Notes: generated by a model not told the origin, from the sequence alone. Positions 49,424 to 59,031 are shown, counted from the stretch's first letter. The stretch: DNA of 64,000 nucleotides from Catenisphaera adipataccumulans (GCF_014202755.1 NZ_JACHHK010000001.1:248001-312000), one strand, 5' to 3'. Numbers and translations: made by a program.

Positions 49424-50602
49424 ATGAACGAAATACTGAACCTGAACATCAATGAAATGGCCCAGACAGAATTTGACTGCTCCTGCGGCCGCCATCACAA
49501 TTTCGAAATTCACGATCTCGCGGTCGGTCCTGGCGCTATTCAAAAACTGCCGGAATTTGCCGCCCCGTTCAAAGACGGACAGATCCTGATGGTTTACGAT
49601 AACAACACGTTCAAAGCTGCCGGCAAACAAGCCCGCGACCTGCTGACCGACGCTGGTTTCAACATCAAAGAACTGTACTTTGACCGCGGCAGCGACATTC
49701 TTATTCCGGATGAAAGCGTCGTCGGACGCATCCTGCAGGAAATCGAAGCCGATACAAAATTGATCATTGCGGTCGGCGGCGGTTCCCTCAACGATTCCTG
49801 TAAATACGTTACCTGCCGGACAAAAATGCCGTATATGATCGTCGGCACGGCACCGTCGATGGACGGCTATGTTTCCGACGGGGCCCCGTTAATGTCCGCC
49901 GGACGGAAAATTTCCTATCCCGCTCATCTGGCTTATGCGGTCATCTGTGATACCGATATCATGAAGCTCGCCCCGCAGGAACTGATCCAGGCAGGATTCG
50001 GCGATGTCGTCGGCAAGATCACTGCCCTGACAGACTGGGATTTATCCGTCAAAGTGACCGGTGAATACCGTTGTGAAACGACGGTGGAACTGGTACGGCG
50101 CGCCCTGAATAAATGCTTCGAAAAATCTGATCAACTGCCGCAGCGCGATGGAGATGCCATCAATGCACTGATCGAGGCCTTGATCCTGACCGGAGTAGCG
50201 ATGGCTCTGGTCCGCGTTTCCCGCCCGGCTTCCGGTGCAGAACACATGCTTTCGCATTACTGGGAAATGGACTACATTGCCCGCGGTCTGAATCCGATCC
50301 ATCACGGTACGCAGGTGGGTACCGCCACACCGGTCATCGCCCGCTTTTTCGAAAAACTTTCGGACATTCTGCCGGAAGGCACCGGTCAGCTGTGCCCGCC
50401 GCATGAAGAAATTGAAAAACTGCTTCGTGATGCCGGCGCTCCGGTCACTCCAAAGGACATCGGCATTTCCAAAGAGCTGTTTCATGCGAGCCTGATGGAA
50501 GGCTACAAAGTCCGCCCGCGTTATTCTGTTCTGAAGTTTGCGATGGACAACGGCCGACTGGAACAAATTGCGGATGAAATCACAACGGAAATCTACGGAT
50601 AA
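49424..50602 (+). CDS. egsA: sn-glycerol-1-phosphate dehydrogenase (EgsA/AraM family)
   Basis: 392 residues of the iron-dependent alcohol dehydrogenase superfamily. NAD-binding AVGGGSLNDSCKY, and metal ligands in AGFGDVVGK (Asp), SGAEHMLSH (His) and NPIHHGTQVG (His). Reduces dihydroxyacetone phosphate to glycerol-1-phosphate, the archaeal-type enantiomer, as shown for Bacillus AraM. CAAGGAGGATATC precedes the ATG. Followed by an AraL-like phosphatase, the same pair as araL-araM of Bacillus. Confidence 0.9.
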   Translation: MNEILNLNINEMAQTEFDCSCGRHHNFEIHDLAVGPGAIQKLPEFAAPFKDGQILMVYDNNTFKAAGKQARDLLTDAGFNIKELYFDRGSDILIPDESVVGRILQEIEADTKLIIAVGGGSLNDSCKYVTCRTKMPYMIVGTAPSMDGYVSDGAPLMSAGRKISYPAHLAYAVICDTDIMKLAPQELIQAGFGDVVGKITALTDWDLSVKVTGEYRCETTVELVRRALNKCFEKSDQLPQRDGDAINALIEALILTGVAMALVRVSRPASGAEHMLSHYWEMDYIARGLNPIHHGTQVGTATPVIARFFEKLSDILPEGTGQLCPPHEEIEKLLRDAGAPVTPKDIGISKELFHASLMEGYKVRPRYSVLKFAMDNGRLEQIADEITTEIYG

Positions 50603-50613
50603 GAGAGCGCACG

Positions 50614-51408
50614 ATGTTACCAAAAGATAAAGCCTTAGACGATATCAAGCTGTTCGTTCTCGACATGGACGGCACGGTCTATTTAGGCAGCAAGCTGATC
50701 AATGGCTCGCTGGATTTTATCCGCCAAGTCGATGCCCTGCCGGACCGGGACTATATTTTCTTTACCAATAATGCCTCCCGCGTGCCGTCCTTCTATGTTC
50801 AAAAGCTCGCTAAAATGGGACTGAAAGTCGAAGAAAGCCGGATTGTCACCGCCGGCGACGTGACCGCTGAATTTCTGCAGGAAAATTACCCAGGTGCCCG
50901 GATCTACTTAAACGGCACCCCGCTGCTGGAAGAAAACTGGAAAGCTAAAGGCCTGCACCTTGTTGACGAGGATCCAGATGTAGCGGTCCAAAGTTTTGAT
51001 ACGACACTGACTTATGAAAAACTCGATAAGATCTGCCGCTATGTACGAAACGGGGTCCCGTTTATCGCAACGCATATGGATACCAACTGTCCGACCGAAG
51101 ATGGCTTTATGCCCGACTGCGGCGCGATGTGCAGTCTGATCACCGACTCCACCGGTGTCAAACCGCGCTTCTTAGGAAAGCCATGGAAAGAAACAGTGGA
51201 GATGATCACAGCGATCACCGGCTGTCCGCCCGCAAATATGGGCTTTGTGGGAGACCGTCTTTATACCGATGTTGCCACCGGCGTCAACAACGGTGCGAAA
51301 GGATTCCTCGTGCTGACCGGCGAAGCCGATATGCAGACGGTGGCCGAATCCGATGTTGAACCAACATGTATTTATGAATCACTGAAAGAAATGAAAGACT
51401 ATTTATAA
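50614..51408 (+). CDS. NagD/AraL-type HAD phosphatase
   Basis: 264 residues, HAD-IIA. Motif I LDMDGTVYLG, motif II FFTNNASR, motif III LGKPWKE, motif IV GDRLYTDVATG. AraL of Bacillus hydrolyses several sugar phosphates and is encoded beside AraM. It lies 11 nt after egsA, so both probably act on the same phosphorylated glycerol or sugar. Confidence 0.9.
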   Translation: MLPKDKALDDIKLFVLDMDGTVYLGSKLINGSLDFIRQVDALPDRDYIFFTNNASRVPSFYVQKLAKMGLKVEESRIVTAGDVTAEFLQENYPGARIYLNGTPLLEENWKAKGLHLVDEDPDVAVQSFDTTLTYEKLDKICRYVRNGVPFIATHMDTNCPTEDGFMPDCGAMCSLITDSTGVKPRFLGKPWKETVEMITAITGCPPANMGFVGDRLYTDVATGVNNGAKGFLVLTGEADMQTVAESDVEPTCIYESLKEMKDYL

Positions 51409-51425
51409 TAAAAGGAGAGATCAAT

Positions 51426-51866
51426 ATGAAAATCGTATTTGGATGTGACCCGAACGCTGCTGAATTTAAAAAACAATTAATGGACTATGCCGAAAAAGAA
51501 CTCGGCCACGAAGTGACGGATCTTGGTTCCGATGATCCCATTTACGCCAACGTTGCCTTCCGTGTAGCTCAGGCAGTCGTAGATGGAAAATACGACCGCG
51601 GGGTGCTGCTGTGCGGAACGGGCATCGGCGTCTCTATTGCCGCAAACAAAGTCAAAGGAGCTTATGCCGCCTGCATACACGATGTATATCAGGCACAGCG
51701 CGCCCAGCTTTCCAACAATGCCAATATCATCACCATGGGCTCGCAAGTGATCGGTATCCAGCTGGCCAAAGAAATGCTCAAAGAATATTTGTCTGTTACC
51801 TTCAACCCGGAATGTCGTTCAAAACCAAAAGTACAGCGCATCGTGGATTTTGAAAATGAAGCATAA
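51426..51866 (+). CDS. RpiB/LacAB family sugar-phosphate isomerase
   Basis: 146 residues. Family features: GCDPNAAEFKK with the phosphate-binding region, catalytic Cys in LLCGTGIGVSIAANK, and NANIITMGSQV. Catalyses aldose-ketose isomerisation of a C5 or C6 phosphate; ribose-5-phosphate isomerase B is the default guess. Motif I GCDPNA differs from the usual GxDHAG (His missing), so specificity may be altered. AAAGGAGAG precedes the ATG. Third gene of the operon. Confidence 0.85.
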   Translation: MKIVFGCDPNAAEFKKQLMDYAEKELGHEVTDLGSDDPIYANVAFRVAQAVVDGKYDRGVLLCGTGIGVSIAANKVKGAYAACIHDVYQAQRAQLSNNANIITMGSQVIGIQLAKEMLKEYLSVTFNPECRSKPKVQRIVDFENEA

Positions 51867-51890
51867 AAAAGCGAATGCTTACGCATCCGC
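51864..51890 (-). terminator. Terminator of the HAD-thyA-folA operon
   Basis: Stem GCGGATGC/GCATTCGC (one G-T pair), loop GTAA, six T on the minus strand. Confidence 0.8.
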
Positions 51891-52697
51891 ATTCAGGACA
51901 TGATCGAAAATATAGTGACCGACCGCATCTTCTTCATTGGTCTGCGGCGTCACCACATCGGCGATCCGTTTACAAGCGGCATCGCCGTTTTTCATACAAA
52001 CGCCAAGACCGGCTGCTTCCAACAGCGCATAATCATTCGATGCATCGCCGAATGCCAGCGTCTCTGTCATCGGAATGCCAAAATGGTCGGCGATCCGCTG
52101 CAGGCCCATGCCTTTATTCACATGAACATCCACGAATTCGATCATTCCCGGCTGGGTCTGAAAATGAACGACGCCCGGATCCTGGAATGCATCGGCACAA
52201 GCCATCACTTGTGCCATCGCCTCAGGCTGCCGGCAGACAATATTGATCTTGTGGACTCTTTTGCCTTTCATCAATTCATATAAATCAGCCAGATGCTCAT
52301 GTTCTCCATACCGCAGGGCATCCTTGACCGTTGCCGGGGTAGAATAATTCGAGTAGCGGTCCACACCGATCTTGATATGGAAACAAACCGGCTGTCCTTT
52401 GAAGTGGTCCATGATCGCATCGATGGTTTTTTCATCCAGCAGATAGTTCCGGTCCGCTGTTTTGGTTTCTGTGTCATATACCACGCCGCCGTTCATGCCG
52501 ATCAGAAAACGGATCTCTTTTGTCATGCCCCACTGATCGATCATGTTCAGTGTCGTTTCCAACGGGCGGCCCGATGCGATCCCGAACAGGATCCCCTGAT
52601 CAACGGCTGCCCGGACGGCCTGATGATTAAAATCAGATACTGTTTTATCGGCCCGCAGAAAGGTGCCATCCAAATCGGTCGCAATCAGCTTGATCAT
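51879..52697 (-). CDS. Cof-type HAD phosphatase (copy 4 of the cluster)
   Basis: 272 residues. DLDGTFL, SGRPLETT, Lys in VNKGMGLQ and FGDASNDYALLE; C2B cap. Ends VGHYIFDHVL like the other copies. The ATG overlaps the previous stop as ATGA. Last of six genes in which four HAD phosphatases are mixed with thyA and folA. Confidence 0.9.
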   Translation of the reverse strand: MIKLIATDLDGTFLRADKTVSDFNHQAVRAAVDQGILFGIASGRPLETTLNMIDQWGMTKEIRFLIGMNGGVVYDTETKTADRNYLLDEKTIDAIMDHFKGQPVCFHIKIGVDRYSNYSTPATVKDALRYGEHEHLADLYELMKGKRVHKINIVCRQPEAMAQVMACADAFQDPGVVHFQTQPGMIEFVDVHVNKGMGLQRIADHFGIPMTETLAFGDASNDYALLEAAGLGVCMKNGDAACKRIADVVTPQTNEEDAVGHYIFDHVLNADA

Positions 52698-53515
52698 GCA
52701 CCCGCCTCCAACATATGCGCTTGTACATAACGGGCCAGGCCATCTTCATCATTGGTATAACGTGTTACATCATCGGCTTTTTGTTTCACGGTCTCATAGC
52801 CATTGGCCATACAGATGCCGTGTCCGGCCGCTTCGATCATCGCCAGATCATTGGTCGCATCGCCGAATGCCCAAACATTTTCCATCGGAACATGGAAATG
52901 TTCTGCCGCATACTGCAGGCCTGTGCCCTTATTGCGCAGTTTGTGTGAGAATTCGTATAAATTGGCTGCCGATGAATACGAGCTGATTCCTTCTACGGGT
53001 ATTTGTTTCGCAGAACGTTCCATCTCAGTTAAACGTGCGGCATCAAACATCAGCAGGATCTTATCGACCGTATCGTGTTTCCGCAAATATGCATATAGGT
53101 CTGTTTCTTCCGGCAATTCGTGATAGATTTCCGAATCTTTCCGCATCGCTTCATCCAAATGTTCCGTATACCGCGTCGCGCCGTCCACGATGCACCGGGC
53201 GACCCAATCGACATTCTGATAAAAATCCAGCACAGCTTTTGCTTTATTGCTTTCCAGACGATAACGATTGATCTCTTCCCCGGTTTTCAGATCACAGAAC
53301 ACGCCGCCGTTGCTGCCGAGCAGAAAATCGACCAGCGGTTCCACCTGCCAGCGGCTGATATCCTGCTGCAGCGACCACATGCTCCGGCCGGAAACCAGTC
53401 CAATGATCACGCCGTCTGCTTTCAGCATCTGCAGCGCTTCCAACGAAGCCGGCGAAATCGTCTTGGCCGAAGTCAGAAGCGTATTATCCAGATCCATCGC
53501 AATTAAACGATCCAT
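52694..53515 (-). CDS. Cof-type HAD phosphatase (copy 3 of the cluster)
   Basis: 273 residues. Motif I MDLDNTLL (Asn instead of Gly after the second Asp), SGRSMWSL, Lys in RNKGTGLQ, FGDATNDLAM. More diverged than the other copies. Overlaps folA by 13 nt and the next HAD by 4 nt. Confidence 0.9.
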   Translation of the reverse strand: MDRLIAMDLDNTLLTSAKTISPASLEALQMLKADGVIIGLVSGRSMWSLQQDISRWQVEPLVDFLLGSNGGVFCDLKTGEEINRYRLESNKAKAVLDFYQNVDWVARCIVDGATRYTEHLDEAMRKDSEIYHELPEETDLYAYLRKHDTVDKILLMFDAARLTEMERSAKQIPVEGISSYSSAANLYEFSHKLRNKGTGLQYAAEHFHVPMENVWAFGDATNDLAMIEAAGHGICMANGYETVKQKADDVTRYTNDEDGLARYVQAHMLEAGA

Positions 53516-54000
53516 TTTTTTCGCTTCCTTTCATAACGCACATGCGCAAATTGAATGCCCTGTTCCTCTGCCGTATATTCCACGGTCCGTCTATATCGAT
53601 ACGCATCAAACTGCGGAAAATACACATCCGCATCAGCTGAAGCATCGATCTCCGTCAGCAGCAATTCATCCGCATACGGAAGCAGCTGCTGATAAATGGA
53701 AGCCCCGCCGATCACATAGATTTCTTCATCTTTATTCTTATATGCCTCCACGAACGCATCCACGCTGGAATATAACACGACCTCATCCGGCAGCACCGGA
53801 TGCGACCGCGAGATCACAATGTGCTTGCGCCGCGGCAGTAAATGCGGCAGGGACTCATATGTCCTGCGCCCCATCACGATCGGATGACCGATCGTGTGCT
53901 CCTTAAAATATTTCATATCTTCCCGCAGCCGCCAGATCAAATCGTTGTCTTTTCCCAGTTCCCGATTCGCTCCGACTGCCGCAATCATGATCAATTTCAT
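53503..54000 (-). CDS. folA: Dihydrofolate reductase
   Basis: 165 residues. AAVGANRELGKDNDLIWRLREDM with the substrate acid in the first helix, VMGRRTYESLP, VISRS and YVIGGASIYQQLLPYADEL. Regenerates tetrahydrofolate after ThyA. ATG chosen with AGGTGA 6 nt upstream; GTG nine bases earlier lies in the Shine-Dalgarno. Co-encoded with thyA, but a HAD gene lies between them. Confidence 0.95.
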   Translation of the reverse strand: MKLIMIAAVGANRELGKDNDLIWRLREDMKYFKEHTIGHPIVMGRRTYESLPHLLPRRKHIVISRSHPVLPDEVVLYSSVDAFVEAYKNKDEEIYVIGGASIYQQLLPYADELLLTEIDASADADVYFPQFDAYRYRRTVEYTAEEQGIQFAHVRYERKRKKWIV

Positions 54001-54014
54001 ATCTTTCACCTATT

Positions 54015-54851
54015 CTATTTATTCACGGCATCGTTTTCGATGATCTGTTTCATCAAAAAACGGCCGACCGCACTGTCTGCATTGGTTTCCGGTGTAATAT
54101 AGTCCGCTGCCCGTTTTGCCGCTACCGACCCATTCTGCATGCATACGCCCGTGCCCGCGATCTGGATCATTTCCCGATCATTCGGCGCATCGCCGAACAC
54201 GACAATATGCTTCAGATCCGTACCATAATGACGGGCCAGCTGCCGGATCCCAAAGCCTTTATTGACGGCCGGATCCACGTATTCATAAAAATCATCGGCA
54301 GTCGCAAAACCAACGACACGATTATCCCGGAACGCTGCCGCGCGCTTTTCAATGACCGGCATATATGACGGATCAAAATGCAGGACCATCTTATTTACAT
54401 CCCGATTTTTTAGGAATTCCTCCATGTTTACTTCGATCTCGTATTCACCAAACTCCAGTTGTTTTGCCCGACTTTCCGGAGTCGAAACATTTGTATAACA
54501 CGTCGGCCCGATGATCACTTGAAAAACCACATCCAGATCTTTGTAGAAATGATAGACCTTCAGACACGCATCGCCGGGGATCAAATAATATTCTTCCTTT
54601 TCACGACGGCGGACATCATACAGCACACCGCCGTTCATACCGACAATAAAGCTCACGCTTTTTTCGATGCCCCAGTCGGCGATCATCGGCCGAACTGTAT
54701 CGATCGGGCGGCCGGACGCGATCCCGAACAGAATTCCTTTTTCTTTCAGCCGGCGGATCGCTTCACGATTGATTTCGGTCACCTGATGATCCGGATCAAG
54801 AAAGGTTCCGTCCAGATCAGTGGCCACCAATGTCACTTGATCAAACTTCAT
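54015..54851 (-). CDS. Cof-type HAD phosphatase (copy 2, close paralogue of copy 1)
   Basis: 278 residues. DLDGTFL, SGRPIDT, Lys in VNKGFGIR, FGDAPNDREM. Shares long identical blocks with the gene at 55705-56544 (for example EKSVSFIVGMNGGVLYDV and EEFLKNRDVNKM), so the two arose by a recent duplication with thyA between them. Start ATG at 54851 with GGCGGTG upstream, 9 nt after thyA. Confidence 0.92.
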   Translation of the reverse strand: MKFDQVTLVATDLDGTFLDPDHQVTEINREAIRRLKEKGILFGIASGRPIDTVRPMIADWGIEKSVSFIVGMNGGVLYDVRRREKEEYYLIPGDACLKVYHFYKDLDVVFQVIIGPTCYTNVSTPESRAKQLEFGEYEIEVNMEEFLKNRDVNKMVLHFDPSYMPVIEKRAAAFRDNRVVGFATADDFYEYVDPAVNKGFGIRQLARHYGTDLKHIVVFGDAPNDREMIQIAGTGVCMQNGSVAAKRAADYITPETNADSAVGRFLMKQIIENDAVNK

Positions 54852-54860
54852 AGACACCGC

Positions 54861-55721
54861 CTACTGCGCCAGCGGGAAACGGATCTTTCCCATGTGCTGG
54901 TAATTTTCCAACTTGATGTCCTTCATCGTAAAATCATAGAAATTCGTGATTTCCGGATTCAGCCACAACGTCGGTGCCGGTAAGTCTCCCTGCGTATGGA
55001 ACCGTTCCAGCTGTTCTTTGATCCCGTCGATCTGATTGATATAAATATGCGCATCTTTGATCGACCAGTACAGCGAGCCGGTCTGCAGACCGGTCACCTG
55101 CGCCAGCATCTTCAGTAAGACCGCATACTGCGTCACATTGAACGGCAGACCTAACGGTACATCACAGCTGCGCTGATGGACCCAGGCATTTAGTTTGCCG
55201 TCCGTGATATCCCATTCGCTGCTCCAGACACAACTTGGCAGAACGGCCGTATCCAGATAGTCATCCTGCCACAGCGACATGACCCGGCGTCGGTCTCCCG
55301 GTGTGTTCTTCAGGCTGTCGATCAATCGGTCGATCAAGCCGAATTTACGGACGATATAGCCATACGCCGTACCGATCGTATGCGCATAGCTCGGATCAAA
55401 GTGCTTCAGCACGGCACCGGTCTTTTCATCCTTCCAGTCGCCGTTTTCATCAATTTCCCACAAATCCCAGATATGCACGTTTCGTTCCTGCAGCCAGCGC
55501 ACATCGTTGGACTGCGCCTGATAGATCCATAACATCTCTGTGACCGCCTGACGGATAAACAGTTGTTTGGTCGTCAGGATCGGAAATTCCTTGCCGACAT
55601 CCAGATGAAAATACGCCGCCGGCAGTTTGATCGTATCAATTCCGGTCCGGTTGGAGACCTGGACACCGTGATCTAAAATATTCTCACATAATTCACAATA
55701 AATCTTATCCCATGTTGACAT
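54861..55721 (-). CDS. thyA: Thymidylate synthase, Bacillus ThyA type
   Basis: 286 residues. Makes dTMP from dUMP with methylene-tetrahydrofolate. Catalytic Cys in LPSCVWSSEW, dUMP-binding RRRVMSLW and RSCDVPLGLPFNVTQY, C-terminal FYDFTMKDIKLENY. The LPSCV site, where most enzymes have PPCH, resembles Bacillus subtilis ThyA and related phage enzymes. Start at MSTWDK with GGAGA 6 nt upstream, overlapping the HAD gene by 17 nt. Confidence 0.93.
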   Translation of the reverse strand: MSTWDKIYCELCENILDHGVQVSNRTGIDTIKLPAAYFHLDVGKEFPILTTKQLFIRQAVTEMLWIYQAQSNDVRWLQERNVHIWDLWEIDENGDWKDEKTGAVLKHFDPSYAHTIGTAYGYIVRKFGLIDRLIDSLKNTPGDRRRVMSLWQDDYLDTAVLPSCVWSSEWDITDGKLNAWVHQRSCDVPLGLPFNVTQYAVLLKMLAQVTGLQTGSLYWSIKDAHIYINQIDGIKEQLERFHTQGDLPAPTLWLNPEITNFYDFTMKDIKLENYQHMGKIRFPLAQ

Positions 55722-56544
55722 ACGCATTCTCCATAATATGTTTCATGATAAAACGGCCGACCGCACTGTCGTCATTGGTCTCTGGTGTGATATAATCCGC
55801 GACCCGTTTGGATTCTTCCGAGCCATTTTTCATACAGACACCGGTGCCCGCGATCTCGATCATTTCCCGATCGTTCGGGGCATCGCCGAACACCACGATG
55901 TTGCTTAGATCCGTGCCATAGTGCTTCGCCAATTTCCGGATCCCGAATCCTTTATTGATCGCCGGATCCACATATTCAAATAAATCATCGGCAGTGGCAA
56001 AGCCGACCACACGGTGATCGCGGAATTTAGCCGCCCGTTCTTTGATCACTGGCATATAATCTGCATTAAAATGCAGGATCATTTTATTCACATCGCGATT
56101 TTTCAGAAATTCTTCCAGATCCACTTCGATCTCGTATTCACCGAAAATGCGCGAACGTGCCCGGTTTTTTTCGGTCGAATGATTCGTGTAGCACGTCGGT
56201 CCGACCGTGATCTGGAACGTGATATCCAGGTCTTTGAAAAAATGATACACTTTCAGGCAGGCTGCCCCCGGAATCAAATGATATTCTTCTTTCTCACGGC
56301 GGCGGACATCGTATAAAACGCCGCCGTTCATGCCGACAATAAAACTCACGCTTTTTTCAATTTGCCAATCGGCGATCATCGGCCGGATCGTATCGATCGG
56401 CCGGCCGGACGCAATGCCGAATAAAATCCCTTTTTCTTTCAGACGATGGATCGCTTCCCGATTCAGATCCGTTACCTTCTTTTCCGAATTTAAAAATGTT
56501 CCGTCTAAATCAGTCGCAACCAGTGTGATCTGTTTCTTTTCCAT
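55705..56544 (-). CDS. Cof-type HAD phosphatase (copy 1 of the cluster)
   Basis: 279 residues. DLDGTFL, SGRPIDT, Lys in INKGFGIR, FGDAPNDREM; C2B cap. First gene of the HAD-thyA-HAD-folA-HAD-HAD operon, GAGGTATAGG before the ATG, and near-twin of copy 2. TGATAAGAT (about 56560-56568) could be an extended -10. A role in dephosphorylating nucleotide- or folate-related by-products is inference from context. Confidence 0.92.
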   Translation of the reverse strand: MEKKQITLVATDLDGTFLNSEKKVTDLNREAIHRLKEKGILFGIASGRPIDTIRPMIADWQIEKSVSFIVGMNGGVLYDVRRREKEEYHLIPGAACLKVYHFFKDLDITFQITVGPTCYTNHSTEKNRARSRIFGEYEIEVDLEEFLKNRDVNKMILHFNADYMPVIKERAAKFRDHRVVGFATADDLFEYVDPAINKGFGIRKLAKHYGTDLSNIVVFGDAPNDREMIEIAGTGVCMKNGSEESKRVADYITPETNDDSAVGRFIMKHIMENAYVNMG

Positions 56545-56577
56545 ATTCCTATACCTCGCTGCTTCCCTTATCTTATC

Positions 56578-56605
56578 AAAAAAAAGGAATCGCTGCACGA
56601 TTCCT
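56578..56605 (-). terminator. Terminator of murI-M18 operon
   Basis: Stem AGGAATCG/CGATTCCT, 5-nt loop, seven T on the minus strand. Confidence 0.85.
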
Positions 56606-57974
56606 ACTTCATATACTTCAAGAAAGCCGCATAACCATTGCGTGCTTCATAAATATCTGCCTTGCTGGCGAGCTCATGCGGAGCATGCATATTATGCAGC
56701 GGCACGCCGCAGTCGATCACCTGCATGCCGTAATTGGCCAGGATATACGCAATGGTACCGCCGCCGCCATGGTCGACCTTGCCCAATTCGCCGGTCTGCC
56801 ATTTGACTTGGCCCTGTTCCATGACCGCACGCAGTTTGGCGATATATTCGGCGTTCGCATCGTTGCAGCCGCTCTTGCCGCGGGCACCGGTATATTTGTT
56901 TAAAACGATGCCGCCGCCAAAACGCGGCTGGTTGTTCGGACTGGAAATATCCGGATAATTTGGATCATGGGCGGCACAGACATCGCTGGAAAGCATGGTT
57001 GAATGGATCAAAGCACGCTTCAGCCGCAGTTCATCATAGACACCGCAGGCATTCATCACTTCAGCCACGACGTTTTCAAAAAACTTGGACTGCATGCCCG
57101 TTGCGCCCTGACTGCCCACTTCTTCTTTATCGACGAGCAGGCACACCGCCGTGCGGTCAACCGTTTCGGTTTCCAAAAACGCCCGCAGCGACGTATACGC
57201 ACAAATGCGGTCATCATGACCATAGCCTAAAACCATAGAGCGGTCTAAGCCGCATGACCGGGCGCAGCCGGCCGGTACGGCTTCCAGTTCTGCCGAAATA
57301 AAATCCTCTTCTTCGATCCCATAGTTCGTTTTTAAGATCTGCAGGATATTTGCCTTGACCGCCTGTTCTGATTCACCTTGCAGCGGCATCGAACCAAACG
57401 TAACATTCAGATTTTCCCCTTCGATCACTTCGGTCGCTTTTCTCTGCATTTGTTCCGCACCAAAGTGGATCAATAAATCACTGATCACAAAGACCGGATC
57501 ATCTTCCTGATCGCCGATCGCGATATCGACGACCGAGCCGTCTTTTTTACATACGACCCCATAGATTGCCAGCGGGATCGTGACCCACTGATATTTTTTG
57601 ATCCCGCCATAATAATGTGTATCCAATAAAGCCAGATCATCTTCTTCATACAGCGGATGCTGCTTCAGATCCAGCCGCGGACTGTCAATATGGGCACCTA
57701 AAATATTCATGCCCGATTCGATCGGATCCGTGCCAATGTTCACCAGCACAACGGATTTATTCATCTGACAGGCATAAACCTTATCGCCGGCAGACAGTGT
57801 CTCATGATTCTGGATCACATCTGCTAAATTGCGGTAACCGGCCTGTTCTGCCTGTTCAATGGCCATCTTCGCGCAGCGCCGTTCCGTCTTGCCTGCAGAA
57901 ATGAAAGCCATATAATCTTCTGCCAGCGACTCGATTTCCTTTCGCTGTTCTTCGTTATAATTCCAAGTTTTCAT
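56604..57974 (-). CDS. M18 family aminopeptidase
   Basis: 456 residues. Zinc-ligand motifs: NILGAHIDSPRLD (His, Asp), VDKEEVGSQG (Glu-Glu), SSDVCAAHDPNY (Asp) and VPLHNMHAPHE (His). Cytoplasmic dodecameric aminopeptidase preferring acidic or neutral N-terminal residues in the family. ATG overlaps the murI stop as ATGA. Confidence 0.94.
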   Translation of the reverse strand: MKTWNYNEEQRKEIESLAEDYMAFISAGKTERRCAKMAIEQAEQAGYRNLADVIQNHETLSAGDKVYACQMNKSVVLVNIGTDPIESGMNILGAHIDSPRLDLKQHPLYEEDDLALLDTHYYGGIKKYQWVTIPLAIYGVVCKKDGSVVDIAIGDQEDDPVFVISDLLIHFGAEQMQRKATEVIEGENLNVTFGSMPLQGESEQAVKANILQILKTNYGIEEEDFISAELEAVPAGCARSCGLDRSMVLGYGHDDRICAYTSLRAFLETETVDRTAVCLLVDKEEVGSQGATGMQSKFFENVVAEVMNACGVYDELRLKRALIHSTMLSSDVCAAHDPNYPDISSPNNQPRFGGGIVLNKYTGARGKSGCNDANAEYIAKLRAVMEQGQVKWQTGELGKVDHGGGGTIAYILANYGMQVIDCGVPLHNMHAPHELASKADIYEARNGYAAFLKYMK

Positions 57975-58741
57975 TTCGATTCCTCCAATCTTTCAAACAA
58001 GGATCGGCATAATGCTTCCTTGCCGGCTAATGTATCCTTCCATTCGATCTGTCCGGTCCCGGATAAATTGAGAAGGTTTTTCTGCGCCAGCAGATCCTTG
58101 ACGTGTAAGACCGTCCCCTCATTGCCGTCGATCAAACGAACCCGGCTGCCCAAAATTTTCGTCAGCGCCTGCCGATAGAATACATAATGTGTACAGCCCA
58201 GGACGATGCTGTCGACATCCGGATGATAAGCAATATGCGCCCGCAGCGCCGTGTCGATTTCGTCTTTTTGATCCAGACGGTCCTGTTCCACCAACTGCAC
58301 CAAGTCCGGACATGGCTCTTTGTAGATCGTATGTTCATTTTCAAAACGCTGCATCAAATCCGCAAACTTTTTTTCTTTCAAGGTAAAGTTCGTCGCCCAT
58401 ACGGCTATTTTCTGATGGGGGCCGGCTTCACATGCCGGTTTCAGTGCCGGCTCCATCCCGATGATATCGATATCATAACGTTCCCGCAGCAGCGGTACGC
58501 ACGCGCTGGTCGCCGTATTGCAGGCAATGACAATGGCTTTCACACCGCGCTGGATCAAAGCATCGCAGATCGATATACAGCGAGCTGTGATCTCCGCCTT
58601 GGTCTTGGTTCCGTATGGATTATATTTTGAATCGCCGACAAACAGAATGTCTTCGTGCGGCAGCAGACGATGCAGCGTATGAACAACGGTCACACCGCCC
58701 ATACCGGAATCAAAGACACCGATCGGATCCTTTGTCTGCAT
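57971..58741 (-). CDS. murI: Glutamate racemase
   Basis: 256 residues. Makes D-glutamate for peptidoglycan. Two catalytic Cys: ACNTATSAC and GCTHYVF; FDSGMGGVTV and NPYGTK also match. AGGAGGAATCGG precedes the ATG. Coupled to the M18 gene by a 4-nt overlap. Confidence 0.96.
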   Translation of the reverse strand: MQTKDPIGVFDSGMGGVTVVHTLHRLLPHEDILFVGDSKYNPYGTKTKAEITARCISICDALIQRGVKAIVIACNTATSACVPLLRERYDIDIIGMEPALKPACEAGPHQKIAVWATNFTLKEKKFADLMQRFENEHTIYKEPCPDLVQLVEQDRLDQKDEIDTALRAHIAYHPDVDSIVLGCTHYVFYRQALTKILGSRVRLIDGNEGTVLHVKDLLAQKNLLNLSGTGQIEWKDTLAGKEALCRSLFERLEESK

Positions 58742-58805
58742 TCCGATTCCTCCTTATAAAGCACATATATCATACCACAAAATACATTTTGCTTACGTCT
58801 GAGCA

Positions 58806-58839
58806 TAATAAAAGAACCGGCCTTTTATTGACCGGCTCT
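58806..58839 (-). terminator. Terminator-like hairpin in the gene-free region
   Basis: Stem AGAGCCGG/CCGGTTCT (one G-T pair), 11-nt loop, then TTTTATT on the minus strand. It faces a minus-strand transcript coming from the repeat region, where no gene is found. Confidence 0.65.
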
Positions 58840-59031
58840 TTATGTTATTTCCATGTCTCTGTTTTTTCTTTTTGTAAATGCGATTTGTTTTTATTGTCCG
58901 CTTTTCTTCAGACTCTTTTTCTTACTCTCTTACGGATCTTGTACCATCGCTTCGACCTACCGTCGATTTTTTTCTGCACATCCGATCAGGCTTCCTTTTT
59001 TATTTACGATTTATCACGCTCGCCTGATTTC

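Noticed and set aside
49307..49630. 107-codon minus-strand frame over the start of egsA
   Set aside because: Shadow of egsA and its leader, no ribosome binding site or family resemblance.
54015..56544. Twin HAD genes as arms of a mobile element carrying thyA
   Set aside because: The copies are in the same orientation and diverged; no transposase, target duplication or terminal repeats are seen.
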